A stretch of 34,748 bases of DNA from Salinisphaera sp. (GCA_027858915.1 JAQIBT010000060.1:1-34748), one strand, 5' to 3'; shown: positions 24,559 to 33,555, numbered from the stretch's first letter. Notes: generated from the letters alone by a model not told the origin. Made by a program: numbers and translations.

Positions 24559-26154
24559 TCAGCTGGTCGATTCGGCGCTGCGGCTCGGAGCACGAGCCTT
24601 GCCCGCGTCTGCCTTCTGGCCCCAGTAGCTGAGCAGATAGGACGGAATACAGACCAGCGCAAGCCCGCCGGCAACCATCAGGAAGCAATCCTGATAGGCA
24701 TAAATAGTGGCCCAGGTGGCATCGATTCGGGACAGCAGGTCGACTGCGGCGGCATGCTGATTGACCGCGCTCGTGCCGGTGCGCGCCACCACGGTCTCGA
24801 GGTGGCGCATCGTCTCCCGCGCCATGGGATTGCCCGAGTTCAGGCCCTGGGTCAGTTGATGGCTGTGCACCATGGTGCGGCGGTCGATCATCGCGACCAG
24901 GATGACCGTGCCGAACGCACCGCCCAGCTGCAGCGCAAAGTTGATTGCACCAGAGCCATAGCCGATCAGGCGCGGCGGCAGCGAGGCGATCGAGCGCGCC
25001 AGCGTCGGCGGGGGCACCGAGGCCATGGCGGTCGCCAGCAGTGACATCGACAGTGCCAATGAGAAGAACGAGGTATTCCAGTCAGCCTGGCCGAAGCGCC
25101 AGGTCGCATAGGTGGCAATGCACAACGCTGGTACGCTGATCCAGTGCGGCGGTATCCGATCGCCGAACTTGCCGACCAGCGGCACCAGCACCGCCAGCAC
25201 CACGGTCGACGGCGTGAACAGAACGCCTGAGGTGATCGGGCTGTAATCCAGAATCGCGTCCATGAACTGCGGCAGCAGATACATCACGCCGTAGAACGCG
25301 CCGCCGAACAGGAACAGCACGATCGACCCGGCCAGAAACTCCTTGGCCTTGAAGATATCCAGATCCAGCAGCGGGCGCGGCTGACGACGCTCCCAGAAGA
25401 TGAAAAACACCGTGCCGACAATCGAGACCGCCTCCAGAATCAGGATAGTGCTGTTGTTCCAGCCCCAGCGCTGGCCGTTGGCAATAGCGGCCAGCAGGGC
25501 AAAGATCGCCACAAACAGCACCACGGCGCCGATCCAGTCGAGCTTTGGGCGTGGGCCGGTTTCCTCGCGTTCGGGCAGAAACATAGAGCCCATCACGATC
25601 GCGATCACGCAGACCGGTAATACGACATAGAACACATAGCGCCAATCGAAATGATCTACCAGATAACCGCCCACCACCGACGCCAGGGTCAACGGCAAGC
25701 CCAGACTCATTCCATAGATCGCCGTGGCTAGGCCGCGTTTTTCTGGCGGATAGACAGAGAACAGGGCTTCCAGGGCTACCGGCCGGATCACCCCCGTCAT
25801 CGCCCCCTGAATCACCCGCGCCGCGACGATCATGCTCATGCCGGAAGCGACGCCGCCAAGCAGGGACGCGCCGATGAACACCACCAGCAAGCCGATATAT
25901 GTGCGTCGCTGGCCGAACGCCGAGATCAGCCATGGCGCGATCAGCAGGCTGACCGTGGTCGCCGCCAGAAAGCCGGTCGAAAGCCACTGCACCTGATCTG
26001 CGCTCATGCCGAACGCGCCTTTGATATAAGGCGTAGCGACGTTGACGATGGTAATCGACATGCCAAGCGCTACCAGGCCGAGCAGTACCGTGACCGTAAC
26101 CAGCCATCGATACTTCGGCCCATAGCGCTCGAACATGGCCTCGACCTGAGTCAT
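24559..26154 (-). CDS. DHA2-family MFS multidrug transporter (EmrB-like)
   Basis: 531 aa from ATG 26154; TTG 26205 would add 17 polar residues. Fourteen membrane helices are visible, with the DHA2/EmrB signatures SITIVNVATPYIKGAFG in helix 1, WLSTGFLAATTVSLLIAPWL, FGQRRTYIGLLVVFIGASLL (motif A), ARVIQGAMTGVIRPVALEAL (motif C region) and GMSLGLPLTLASVVGGYLVD. Such pumps expel lipophilic toxic compounds with proton antiport and usually partner an EmrA adaptor. Here the pump gene comes first and the adaptor second, the reverse of E. coli emrAB. No regulator gene is adjacent; the promoter would be in 26155-26503, back-to-back with cyoA. Confidence 0.93.
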   Translation of the reverse strand: MTQVEAMFERYGPKYRWLVTVTVLLGLVALGMSITIVNVATPYIKGAFGMSADQVQWLSTGFLAATTVSLLIAPWLISAFGQRRTYIGLLVVFIGASLLGGVASGMSMIVAARVIQGAMTGVIRPVALEALFSVYPPEKRGLATAIYGMSLGLPLTLASVVGGYLVDHFDWRYVFYVVLPVCVIAIVMGSMFLPEREETGPRPKLDWIGAVVLFVAIFALLAAIANGQRWGWNNSTILILEAVSIVGTVFFIFWERRQPRPLLDLDIFKAKEFLAGSIVLFLFGGAFYGVMYLLPQFMDAILDYSPITSGVLFTPSTVVLAVLVPLVGKFGDRIPPHWISVPALCIATYATWRFGQADWNTSFFSLALSMSLLATAMASVPPPTLARSIASLPPRLIGYGSGAINFALQLGGAFGTVILVAMIDRRTMVHSHQLTQGLNSGNPMARETMRHLETVVARTGTSAVNQHAAAVDLLSRIDATWATIYAYQDCFLMVAGGLALVCIPSYLLSYWGQKADAGKARAPSRSAESTS

Positions 26155-26433
26155 TGGGCTCACCGGAGCGACGGATTCTGCAGATTTGCGTGCACCATAC
26201 AGCAAGATATCGCTGCGCGCCCCCCCCGCGGTTATAGGAAGCCGTCGGGATCAAGCGATCGCAGCGAGCCAGGCGAGAGTTGGCCTTGAGTCCGACAGCC
26301 CGTGTGGTGAGTCAGGCGTTGGACAGGCGGGGCCCCAAGTGAAATTTATACTACCAAATCATATTCTTCTGTTCTCTCAGAGACGTGCCGCACCGTTCCG
26401 TAGATACGCCATAGGTAGGCCGTACACCACTGC

Positions 26434-26447
26434 TTGATATAAATCAA
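26434..26447. promoter_or_regulatory. FNR/ANR box upstream of cyoA
   Basis: TTGATATAAATCAA matches the FNR consensus TTGAT-N4-ATCAA in every specified position and is nearly fully symmetric. Its centre (26440.5) lies about 41.5 bases before the start expected from the -10 at 26470-26475, the class II activator position. FNR/ANR is the oxygen-sensing regulator of gammaproteobacteria; activation at low oxygen is inferred. Confidence 0.75.
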
Positions 26448-26469
26448 TTGATATGCCGAGCGGCTGGGC

Positions 26470-26475
26470 TATATT
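26470..26475 (+). promoter_or_regulatory. Candidate -10 element of the cyoA promoter
   Basis: TATATT followed by AAAAGC; no good -35 hexamer precedes it, as expected at class II FNR-activated promoters. The rest of 26155-26433 has no gene. Confidence 0.5.
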
Positions 26476-26503
26476 AAAAGCAAGTCAGTCAAAGGAGGTC
26501 GCC

Positions 26504-27457
26504 ATGAAATGCCGCAGTGCGGTGGACCGGGGCCTTGGCATACGAAGCCGTCGCCGCGGACTTTTGCCCGTAGGCTTTGTGCTGCTGCTGGGCGGTTGCA
26601 GCCTGGATAGCGTAACCGCATTTTTTCCGGCTGGCGTGGTGGGTGACCATCAACGGAACCTGATGATCCTCACATTCGTGCTGATGCTGTTTGTGTTTAT
26701 CCCAGTCGTCACGCTGACGCTGTTCTTTGCCTGGCGCTATCGACTGTCGAATTCCAACGCCCGTTACACGCCGCGTTGGTCGGAATCGATGCTAGTGGAG
26801 ATTTTCCTGTGGGGCGGCCCGGTCGTGATTGTCGCGATTCTGGCCGTTGTGACCTGGGTCTCCACTCACCAACTGGACCCCTACAGAACGATTACGGTCA
26901 AGGACAGGCAACCGATCGAGGTGGATGCGATCGCCTTGGATTGGAAGTGGCTGTTCGTTTATCCGCAGTACAACGTGGCTGCCGTTAATGAAATGGCGAT
27001 GCCGGTCAATACGCCGGTGAGCATCCATCTGACGTCGGATACGGTGATGACCTCCTTCATGATCCCGCGTCTGGGCAGCCAGATATTTGCCATGTCGGGC
27101 ATGCAGACGCGTTTGCATCTGCTGCCCACAAAAACCGGCACGTTCTTCGGCAAGAACTATCAGTACAGCGGTGAGGGTTTTTCGCATATGACGTTCAATG
27201 CGATTTCCACCACCGAGCAGGGCTTCAAGGCGTGGGTTGCGCGGGCCAGGGTCTCTGGAAGTGCACTGGATGTCCCGCGCTACACAGAACTGGAAAAGCC
27301 CAGTGAAAATGCCGCCGTGCGCTACTACTCGCCGGTCAAGCCGAATCTGTTCGCTCATGTGATCCAGCAATACCACAGTGGAAAGCCGCACAACCCTGTT
27401 ACCCCTGCACAAAAGCACGATGGCCCGCATGAAATCGCAGTGAGTGAGAGCCGCTGA
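26504..27457 (+). CDS. cyoA: Ubiquinol oxidase (bo3-type) subunit II
   Basis: 317 aa. ATG 26504 has AAAGGAGGT at ideal spacing; an upstream in-frame ATG (26453) lies in the promoter and is rejected. Residues 1-32 are a lipoprotein signal (LLLGGC, C32). Two membrane helices follow (about 48-72 and 93-117), then a cupredoxin-like periplasmic domain. CyoA-type features are DWKWLFVYP, SFMIPRLGSQIFAMSGMQ, LHLLP and YQYSGEGFSHM. The two cysteines that hold CuA in cytochrome c oxidases are absent, so this is a quinol oxidase subunit. It is 41 bases upstream of cyoB and behind an FNR box. Confidence 0.94.
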   Translation: MKCRSAVDRGLGIRSRRRGLLPVGFVLLLGGCSLDSVTAFFPAGVVGDHQRNLMILTFVLMLFVFIPVVTLTLFFAWRYRLSNSNARYTPRWSESMLVEIFLWGGPVVIVAILAVVTWVSTHQLDPYRTITVKDRQPIEVDAIALDWKWLFVYPQYNVAAVNEMAMPVNTPVSIHLTSDTVMTSFMIPRLGSQIFAMSGMQTRLHLLPTKTGTFFGKNYQYSGEGFSHMTFNAISTTEQGFKAWVARARVSGSALDVPRYTELEKPSENAAVRYYSPVKPNLFAHVIQQYHSGKPHNPVTPAQKHDGPHEIAVSESR

Positions 27458-27498
27458 AGGCGCAGGCGCGTGATTCGGTAGATTGATCGGAGGACGCC

Positions 27499-29568
27499 AT
27501 GTTCGGGAAATTAACACTGCAGTCCGTGCCCTACGACAACCCGATCATCATGTTTGCCGTGGGTCTGATGATCGTCACAGGCGCGGTTGTTGTTGGCGCC
27601 ACGACTTATTATGGCCTGTGGGGCTATCTCTATCGCGAGTGGTTGACCAGCGTTGATCACAAGAAGATAGGCGTGATGTATATCATCCTCGCGTTCGTGT
27701 TCCTGCTCAGGGGATTCGTGGACGCCTTGATGATGCGTGCGCAGCAGGCCTCGGCCGGGCCAGGTCACAGCGGCTACCTGCCCCCCGATCACTTCGCCGA
27801 GCTGTTTTCAGGCCACGGTACGATGATGATCATCTTCGTTGCCATGCCGTTCCTGATCGGCTTGATCAACGTGGCGGTACCGCTTCAAATCGGCGCCCGG
27901 GATGTCGCGTTTCCGTTCCTGAACTCGATCAGCCTTTGGCTGACGTACGCGGCCGGGATGCTGGTCATGGCGTCGCTCGCCGTCGGGCAGTTTTCGACCG
28001 CCGGCTGGAGCGGCTACACTCCGTATTCGGGCATTGCGGCCAATCCGAATACTGGCGTGGACTACTGGATCTGGGCCATGCAGATTTCGGGTATTGGCAC
28101 CACGCTGACCGGCATCAATTTCTTTGTGACCATCATCAAGGAGAGAGCGCCCGGCATGACGTGGATGCGCCTGCCCATATTCACCTGGACCGCGTTCGTC
28201 ACGACTATTCTGATCATTCTGGCTTTTCCTGCGTTAACGGTTGCGCTGGGCCTGTTGACCCTGGATCGCTATGCCGACATGCATTTCTTCACGGCCGACA
28301 TGGGCGGCAACCAGATGATGTTCATCAATATGTTCTGGATCTGGGGCCATCCGGAAGTCTATATCGTCATTTTGCCGGCATTTGGAATATTTTCCGAGGT
28401 CACGGCTACCTATTGCAACAAGCGCCTGTTCGGCTACAAGACCATGGTGTACGCCACGATCGTGATTGCGCTGCTGTCCTTCACGGTCTGGGTCCATCAT
28501 TTCTTCACGATGGGGCAGGGCCCGGACCGCAATGCCATATTCGGGATCGCGTCGATGCTGATCGGCATTCCCACCGGCGTGAAGATATATAACTGGATGG
28601 CGACCATGTTCCGGGGACGGATCGAATTCAAGGTGCCGATGATCTGGACTATCGGCTTCATCATCCTGTTCACGATCGGCGGGATGTCCGGTGTGCTGCT
28701 GGCCATCCCCGGTATCGACTACAAGGTGCACAACAGCGAATTTCTGGTGGCGCATTTCCATAATGTGCTGATACCGGGCACGATTTTCGGTGTGTTTGCC
28801 GGCTACCAGTACTGGTTTCCCAAGGCATTCGGTTTTCGGCTGGATGAGAAATGGGGCCGTCGTGCGTTCTGGGGCTGGGCCGTCGGTTTTGTGGTCGCGT
28901 TCATGCCGCTGTACGTCCTGGGGCTGATGGGTATGCCGCGGCGTATGGTCAGCTACTCCAATCCGGCCTGGCAGCCGCTGCTGATCGTCGCTGCCGTTGG
29001 CGCGTTGATCATCCTGTTCGGGGTGATCAGCCAGATCACCCAGCTGCTGGTCAGCATCCGCGATCGCGAACGGCTAGCGGATATGACCGGCGATCCCTGG
29101 GGCGGCCGTACGCTCGAATGGTCTACTTCCTCGCCACCGCCTTCCTACAACTTCGCGGTGATTCCCACGGTTGCGGCCCTGGATGCGTTTCGGGATATGA
29201 AGGATAGAGGCATCGCTTACGACCGACCGGAGGAATACCACGACATTGAGATGCCCAGGAGCACGCCGGCGGGCCTGGTGATCGGCATCGCTGCGTTTGT
29301 CTTTGGTTTTGCCTTCATATGGCATATCTGGTGGCTCGTCGCCGTCGCTGCGCTTGCCATGCTCGTCACGGTGATCTGGCGCGGCTGCAACGAGGATACC
29401 GAGTTCACGATACCGGCTGCCGAGGTCAAGAGAACGGAGGACGCGCGTTTCCGCCGCCTGGCGGATGCACGTTTGCGAACCGATCTGATGGATACAGGAT
29501 CTTGGGGACGGGTTGATCCGCCACAATCAGTCGCTCTACCGGAACGCAAGGCTCGCATAGTTTCATAA
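27499..29568 (+). CDS. cyoB: Ubiquinol oxidase (bo3-type) subunit I
   Basis: 689 aa, ATG 27499 with GGAGG upstream. It is the haem-copper core that oxidises quinol, reduces oxygen to water and pumps protons across the inner membrane. Landmarks fall at the same numbers as in E. coli CyoB: H106 (low-spin haem, in SGHG), D135 (D-channel entry), E286 and H284-Y288 in WGHPEVY (CuB, cross-linked Tyr), H333-H334 in WVHHFF (CuB), K362 in PTGVKIYNW (K-channel), H419 and H421 in VAHFHNV. Quinone-site residues R71, D75 and H98 are kept, but position 101 is Glu, not Gln. The gene is intact. No cyoC, cyoD or cyoE follows. Confidence 0.96.
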   Translation: MFGKLTLQSVPYDNPIIMFAVGLMIVTGAVVVGATTYYGLWGYLYREWLTSVDHKKIGVMYIILAFVFLLRGFVDALMMRAQQASAGPGHSGYLPPDHFAELFSGHGTMMIIFVAMPFLIGLINVAVPLQIGARDVAFPFLNSISLWLTYAAGMLVMASLAVGQFSTAGWSGYTPYSGIAANPNTGVDYWIWAMQISGIGTTLTGINFFVTIIKERAPGMTWMRLPIFTWTAFVTTILIILAFPALTVALGLLTLDRYADMHFFTADMGGNQMMFINMFWIWGHPEVYIVILPAFGIFSEVTATYCNKRLFGYKTMVYATIVIALLSFTVWVHHFFTMGQGPDRNAIFGIASMLIGIPTGVKIYNWMATMFRGRIEFKVPMIWTIGFIILFTIGGMSGVLLAIPGIDYKVHNSEFLVAHFHNVLIPGTIFGVFAGYQYWFPKAFGFRLDEKWGRRAFWGWAVGFVVAFMPLYVLGLMGMPRRMVSYSNPAWQPLLIVAAVGALIILFGVISQITQLLVSIRDRERLADMTGDPWGGRTLEWSTSSPPPSYNFAVIPTVAALDAFRDMKDRGIAYDRPEEYHDIEMPRSTPAGLVIGIAAFVFGFAFIWHIWWLVAVAALAMLVTVIWRGCNEDTEFTIPAAEVKRTEDARFRRLADARLRTDLMDTGSWGRVDPPQSVALPERKARIVS

Positions 29569-29942
29569 GCCGTTGAAGCTTGAGGAAAGGGCGTTGTTCT
29601 GTGCGCAAGCTGACCCAGCATCTTTCCTTGTTTCGTGCTTGGGGCTCGATTACGCGGTTCCGTTTGCGATGGCCGTCACTGTGAATCATCTTCGACGCCA
29701 GCGCAGTGGACGGCACGTCGCACCGGTACATCTCGATCAATCAGACATCGACAAAGTCGTTTACCCACGGACCAATGTGCAGTGATGCGACTAACGGAGA
29801 GTAACCGCGCCCCGGTGCGCTAATCTAGACTCTGGCCGGACGGTGATTGATCCGACGGATCAATAACAAGACCGTCAGGTCTATGAGATGCAACACATAG
29901 CCATCTGGGGCAAGCCGAGAGCGATAGGGGGCAATGGTTGCG
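29569..29942. other. 374-base spacer between cyoB and the ABC operon
   Basis: No gene is evident. The stretch carries the palindrome at 29846-29864 and, at 29874-29884, another copy of GTCAGGTCTAT seen near the left end of the window. There is no clear terminator after cyoB (GGAAAG and CTTTCC at 29583-29628 could pair across about 35 bases, without a U-run). Confidence 0.5.
29846..29864. promoter_or_regulatory. Perfect 19-base palindrome before the ABC transporter operon
   Basis: ATTGATCCG, A, CGGATCAAT reads identically on both strands. It is nested in a second, outer inverted repeat, GACGGT (29839-29844) and ACCGTC (29871-29876). It ends about 80 bases before the livG-type start codon. This is a likely operator for the operon's regulator; the T-N11-A spacing would suit a LysR type but other dimeric regulators fit as well. 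No regulator gene is adjacent. Confidence 0.55.
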
Positions 29943-30698
29943 ATGAGTGAGGCTATCCTGCAGGCGAGGGGGCTGCGAAAGACGTTCGCGGGCTTCACTG
30001 CGGTCAGCGATATCGATCTGGATGTCGCCCGTGGCAGCATCCATGCACTGATTGGCCCGAACGGCGCCGGTAAAACCACGGTGTTCAATCTGTTGACGCG
30101 GTTCATCTCGCCGTCGGCGGGTCGTATCGTCTATGACGGTATCGATATCACCCGAGACAAGCCCACCGTCATTGCCCGGCGGGGCATGGTGCGGTCGTTT
30201 CAGATCTCCGCAATATTTCCGCATCTGAGCGTACTGGACAACGTGCAGGTTGCGCTCCAACGCCATCTGGGCCTGTCGTATCACTTCTGGCGATCGGCGC
30301 GCGTGCTGGGTTCGCTGAATGAGCAGGCGATGACGTTGCTCGACGAGGTGGGTCTGGCCGATTTTGCGGATACGCTGAGCGTCGAACTGGCCTATGGGCG
30401 CAAACGCGCGCTGGAGATCGCCACTACTTTGGCGCTGGCACCGCGCCTGATGCTGCTCGACGAGCCGACCCAGGGCATGGGCGCCGAGGACGTCGGCCGG
30501 GTGACCGATCTGATTCGAAAAGTAGCGGCCGATCGCACCATCCTGATGGTCGAGCACAACCTGAACGTGGTCGCGTCGCTGGCCGACACCATCACGGTGC
30601 TTAATCGCGGCGAGATTCTGGCGGCGGGCTCTTACGACGTGGTCTCGCAGGATCCGGCGGTCATGGAAGCCTATATGGGTACAACGGCCGATGCCTGA
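29943..30698 (+). CDS. Branched-chain amino acid-type ABC transporter ATPase (LivG-like)
   Basis: 251 aa from ATG 29943; ATG 29934 is only two bases from the G-run ribosome binding site. Walker A is GPNGAGKT (38-45), Q-loop GMVRSFQIS, signature LAYGRKRALEIA (a C-loop of LivG form), Walker B LMLLDEPTQGMG and the switch histidine MVEHNL. The HAAT family imports branched-chain or other amino acids, urea or aromatic/dicarboxylic acids, with paired LivG and LivF ATPases. Here the ATPase gene leads and the operon runs G-F-K-H-M. It overlaps the next gene by eight bases. Confidence 0.9.
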   Translation: MSEAILQARGLRKTFAGFTAVSDIDLDVARGSIHALIGPNGAGKTTVFNLLTRFISPSAGRIVYDGIDITRDKPTVIARRGMVRSFQISAIFPHLSVLDNVQVALQRHLGLSYHFWRSARVLGSLNEQAMTLLDEVGLADFADTLSVELAYGRKRALEIATTLALAPRLMLLDEPTQGMGAEDVGRVTDLIRKVAADRTILMVEHNLNVVASLADTITVLNRGEILAAGSYDVVSQDPAVMEAYMGTTADA

Positions 30699-31395
30699 AC
30701 TGCTGCGCATCCGTGATTTGAACGCCTGGTACGGCGAATCGCATGTCCTGCACGGCGTCGACATGGCGGTCAATGAGGGCGAGGTAGTGACGTTGCTCGG
30801 GCGCAACGGCGCCGGCCGCACGACCACGCTCAAATCCATTCTGGGGCTGGTCGACAAGCGCCGTGGGTCGATCCAGCTCGACGGCAGCGAAGTGATCAAC
30901 CGGCCCACGCACCGTATCGCAAGGCAGGGCCTGCTTGGCTACTGCCCAGAAGAACGGGGCATCTTCTCGCGGCTGAACGTAGATGAAAACCTCAATCTGC
31001 CGCCGCGCTTGAGTCGCCACGGCATGCCTGTCGAGGAAATCTACGCCATGTTTCCGAACCTGGCCGAACGGCGGCGCAGCCTGGGCACGCAACTATCGGG
31101 CGGTGAACAACAGATGCTGGCGATGGCGCGGATACTGCGGACCGGCGCACGGCTGCTGCTGCTCGATGAAATTACCGAGGGACTGGCCCCTGTGATCGTA
31201 AAGACCCTGGGCGAGACCATTCAGCAGATCAAGCAGCGCGGCCTGACCATTGTGCTGGTCGAGCAGAATTTCCATTTTGCCGCCCCGTTGGCCGATCGGC
31301 ACTACATCATGGAACACGGCCGAGTCGCCGAAGTGGTTGAAGCGGCCGACGTCGAGGCCAAAGAGGCGCATATCAAACGTCTTTTGAGTGTCTGA
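30691..31395 (+). CDS. ABC transporter ATPase (LivF-like) with Walker A Lys to Arg
   Basis: 234 aa. It starts inside the livG-like stop (overlap ATGCCTGA). Walker A reads GRNGAGRT (37-44), so the conserved lysine is Arg43. The signature is LSGGEQQMLAMAR, Walker B LLLLDEITEGLAP (I instead of P after DE) and the switch histidine is replaced by Q-N-F-H in LVEQNFHF. The rest is normal. Other LivF proteins with GRNGAGRT exist, as I recall it, so it may still work with the fully conserved LivG partner. It completes the ATPase pair; downstream is the binding protein, 33 bases away. Confidence 0.88.
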   Translation: MPELLRIRDLNAWYGESHVLHGVDMAVNEGEVVTLLGRNGAGRTTTLKSILGLVDKRRGSIQLDGSEVINRPTHRIARQGLLGYCPEERGIFSRLNVDENLNLPPRLSRHGMPVEEIYAMFPNLAERRRSLGTQLSGGEQQMLAMARILRTGARLLLLDEITEGLAPVIVKTLGETIQQIKQRGLTIVLVEQNFHFAAPLADRHYIMEHGRVAEVVEAADVEAKEAHIKRLLSV

Positions 31396-31428
31396 AATAA
31401 GAATCATCCTGGGAGGCAGGGGAAAACG

Positions 31429-32643
31429 ATGAAAAAAACATTACTTACCGCCGTATGTGCGGCCAGCGTGCTGGCGTTTTCGAGCGCAAACGCCGCACAG
31501 GATTTATCCAACGGTGACGTCAAGATTGGCGTATTGACAGATATGTCCGGCGTCTACAAGGCGCTCGAAGGACCGGGAGCGGTCACCGCCGCGCGCATGG
31601 CGATTGACGATTTCGGCGGCAGCGTATTGGGTAAGAAGATCGAGCTGATCTCGGCCGATCACCAGGAAAAGCCGGACGTCGCGTCGTCGATCGCCCGCAA
31701 GTGGATCGATCAGGAGCACGTCGACATGCTGGTTGGCATGGACAATTCGGCGGTGGGGCTGGCGGTGCAGGGTCTGGCCTCGGCCAAGCACACCATCACC
31801 ATCAATACCGGCGCGGGTTCCACCGCACTCACTGAGGATCAGTGCAGCAAGTACGGTATTCATTATGTCTACGACACCCATGCCCTGCCGGTCGGAACAG
31901 CGACTGCGATCGTCAAGAACGGTGGCAAGAGCTGGTTCTTCATCACCGCTGATTATGCCTTCGGCCATTCGCTGCGGGACAACACATCGGCGATCGTGAA
32001 ATCGCTGGGCGGCACGGTGGTCGGCGATGTCGAAGCGCCCCTGGGCACGTCGGATTTCTCGTCTTACCTGCTGCAGGCCAGCAGCTCCGGCGCAGACGTG
32101 ATTGCCCTGGCCAACGCCGGCGGAGACACGGTTAACGCAGTCAAGCAGGCCCATTCGTTCGGGATTGTGTCGCGCGGACAGGAGCTCGCCGGCATGCTGG
32201 TGTTTCTGACCGACGTCAAGGCGCTCGGACTGAAAACCGCAAAAGGCCTCGAATTTACGACCGCGTTTTACTGGGACCGGGACAAGGCATCACGCGAATG
32301 GTCCAAGCGCTTCTTCAAGCAACACGGCGCCATGCCAACCATGGTTCAGGCGGGTGTCTATTCCGCGGTCACGCATTACCTGCAGGCCGTCAAGGCTGCG
32401 GGCACCGACAATTCGGATGCGGTCAGGGCACAGCTGGGCAAGATGACGCTCAACGATTTCTTTGTGCACGACGGGCATATCGAGGCGAATGGACTGATGG
32501 CTCACGATATGTATCTGGTGAAGGTCAAGTCGCCCGAGCAATCGCACGGTGACTGGGATCTGCTGAAAGTCGTTAGTACGATTCCCGCCAAAAAAGCCTA
32601 TATTCCGATATCCCAGAGCGCCTGCCCGCTGCTCAAGCATTAA
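31429..32643 (+). CDS. ABC transporter periplasmic substrate-binding protein (LivK-like)
   Basis: 404 aa; ATG 31429 with GGAGG upstream. Signal peptide 1-22 ends ANA. The mature part is a two-lobe periplasmic binding protein (Peripla_BP_6): DVKIGVLTDMSGVYKALEGP, ARMAIDDFGGSVLGKKIELI, ADHQEKPDVASSIARKWID, VDMLVGMDNSAVGLAVQGLA and the hinge TADYAFGHSLRDNTSAIVK. The pattern NKPD/EKPD..S..ARKW.D belongs to a subgroup often found with aromatic or other organic-acid degradation genes, not only with amino acids. The ligand is uncertain. It binds the substrate in the periplasm and docks on the permeases encoded next. Confidence 0.9.
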   Translation: MKKTLLTAVCAASVLAFSSANAAQDLSNGDVKIGVLTDMSGVYKALEGPGAVTAARMAIDDFGGSVLGKKIELISADHQEKPDVASSIARKWIDQEHVDMLVGMDNSAVGLAVQGLASAKHTITINTGAGSTALTEDQCSKYGIHYVYDTHALPVGTATAIVKNGGKSWFFITADYAFGHSLRDNTSAIVKSLGGTVVGDVEAPLGTSDFSSYLLQASSSGADVIALANAGGDTVNAVKQAHSFGIVSRGQELAGMLVFLTDVKALGLKTAKGLEFTTAFYWDRDKASREWSKRFFKQHGAMPTMVQAGVYSAVTHYLQAVKAAGTDNSDAVRAQLGKMTLNDFFVHDGHIEANGLMAHDMYLVKVKSPEQSHGDWDLLKVVSTIPAKKAYIPISQSACPLLKH

Positions 32644-32649
32644 CGCCTT

Positions 32650-33555
32650 ATGCATCTCAACGTCATTCTGGCGCAGACCATGCTCGGGCTGAGCGCAGGC
32701 GTGTTCTACGCCATGCTCAGCCTGGGGCTGGCGATCATCTTCGGTCTGCTCAACGTGATCAACTTTGCCCACGGCGCGCTCTACATGCTGGGCGCATTCG
32801 TGGCGTTGATTGGCTATTCCTATATTGGGCCCTGGCTCGGCTACGACGATTTTCATCTGGGGTTCTGGTGGGCACTGATCGTTGCCCCGGTCGTGGTGGG
32901 CTGTTTCGGCATGCTCATCGAGCGCTTCATGCTGCGACGGCTCTATCAGTTCGATCATATCTACGGGCTGTTGCTGACGTTTGGCATCGCCCTGATCCTG
33001 CAAGGGCTGATGTCGCGTTACTTCAATGTGTCCGGCACGGCATACGGGGGGCAGCCGGATAGTCTGAGCGGAATCGTGAATCTCGGCTTCATGTATTTCC
33101 CCACCTACCGGCTGTTCGCAATCGTGGTCTCGATCATCGTGTGCGTTGTCACCTGGTTTGTGATCGAACGGACTTCGCTGGGCGCGGTATTGCGGGCGGG
33201 TGTCGAAAACCCCAGGCTGGTGGAGGCGTTCGGTATCAACGTGCCGCGCCTGATCACGCTGACGTTCGGCTTTGGCGTCGGCCTTGCCGCACTCGCCGGC
33301 GTGCTGGCCGCGCCTATCTACTCGGTCAGCCCGCTGATGGGGGCGAATCTGATCATTACCGTCTTTGCCGTGGTGGTAATCGGCGGCATGGGCTCGATTG
33401 GGGGCGCCATCGTCACAGGCCTGGCGCTGGGCCTGGTCCAGGGCCTCACCCAGGCGCTGTATCCGCCGGCCTCCGAGACCGTGATCTTCTTCATCATGGT
33501 GATCGTATTGCTGATTCGCCCGGCCGGTCTATTCGGCAAGGACACCGCATCATGA
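32650..33555 (+). CDS. ABC transporter permease, LivH family
   Basis: 301 aa, eight or so membrane helices. Family features are GLSAGVFYAMLSLGLAIIFG, NVINFAHGALYMLGAF, LRRLYQFDHIYGLLLTFGIA and the cytoplasmic loop with RAGVENPRLVEAFGINVPRL (the EAA-like coupling loop), then VVVIGGMGSIGGAIVTGL. It forms half of the membrane channel. The start codon is six bases after the livK stop with no clear ribosome binding site, so translation is coupled; it overlaps livM by four bases. Confidence 0.93.
   Translation: MHLNVILAQTMLGLSAGVFYAMLSLGLAIIFGLLNVINFAHGALYMLGAFVALIGYSYIGPWLGYDDFHLGFWWALIVAPVVVGCFGMLIERFMLRRLYQFDHIYGLLLTFGIALILQGLMSRYFNVSGTAYGGQPDSLSGIVNLGFMYFPTYRLFAIVVSIIVCVVTWFVIERTSLGAVLRAGVENPRLVEAFGINVPRLITLTFGFGVGLAALAGVLAAPIYSVSPLMGANLIITVFAVVVIGGMGSIGGAIVTGLALGLVQGLTQALYPPASETVIFFIMVIVLLIRPAGLFGKDTAS

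Noticed and set aside
23383-25044. 553-codon plus-strand frame opposite the efflux genes
   Set aside because: Antisense shadow of the EmrA- and EmrB-like genes; composition rich in H, R, G and Q and no domain.
29846-29864. Possible second FNR box (TTGAT and ATCAA half-sites)
   Set aside because: The half-sites are seven bases apart; FNR needs four, so it was kept only as an unassigned operator.
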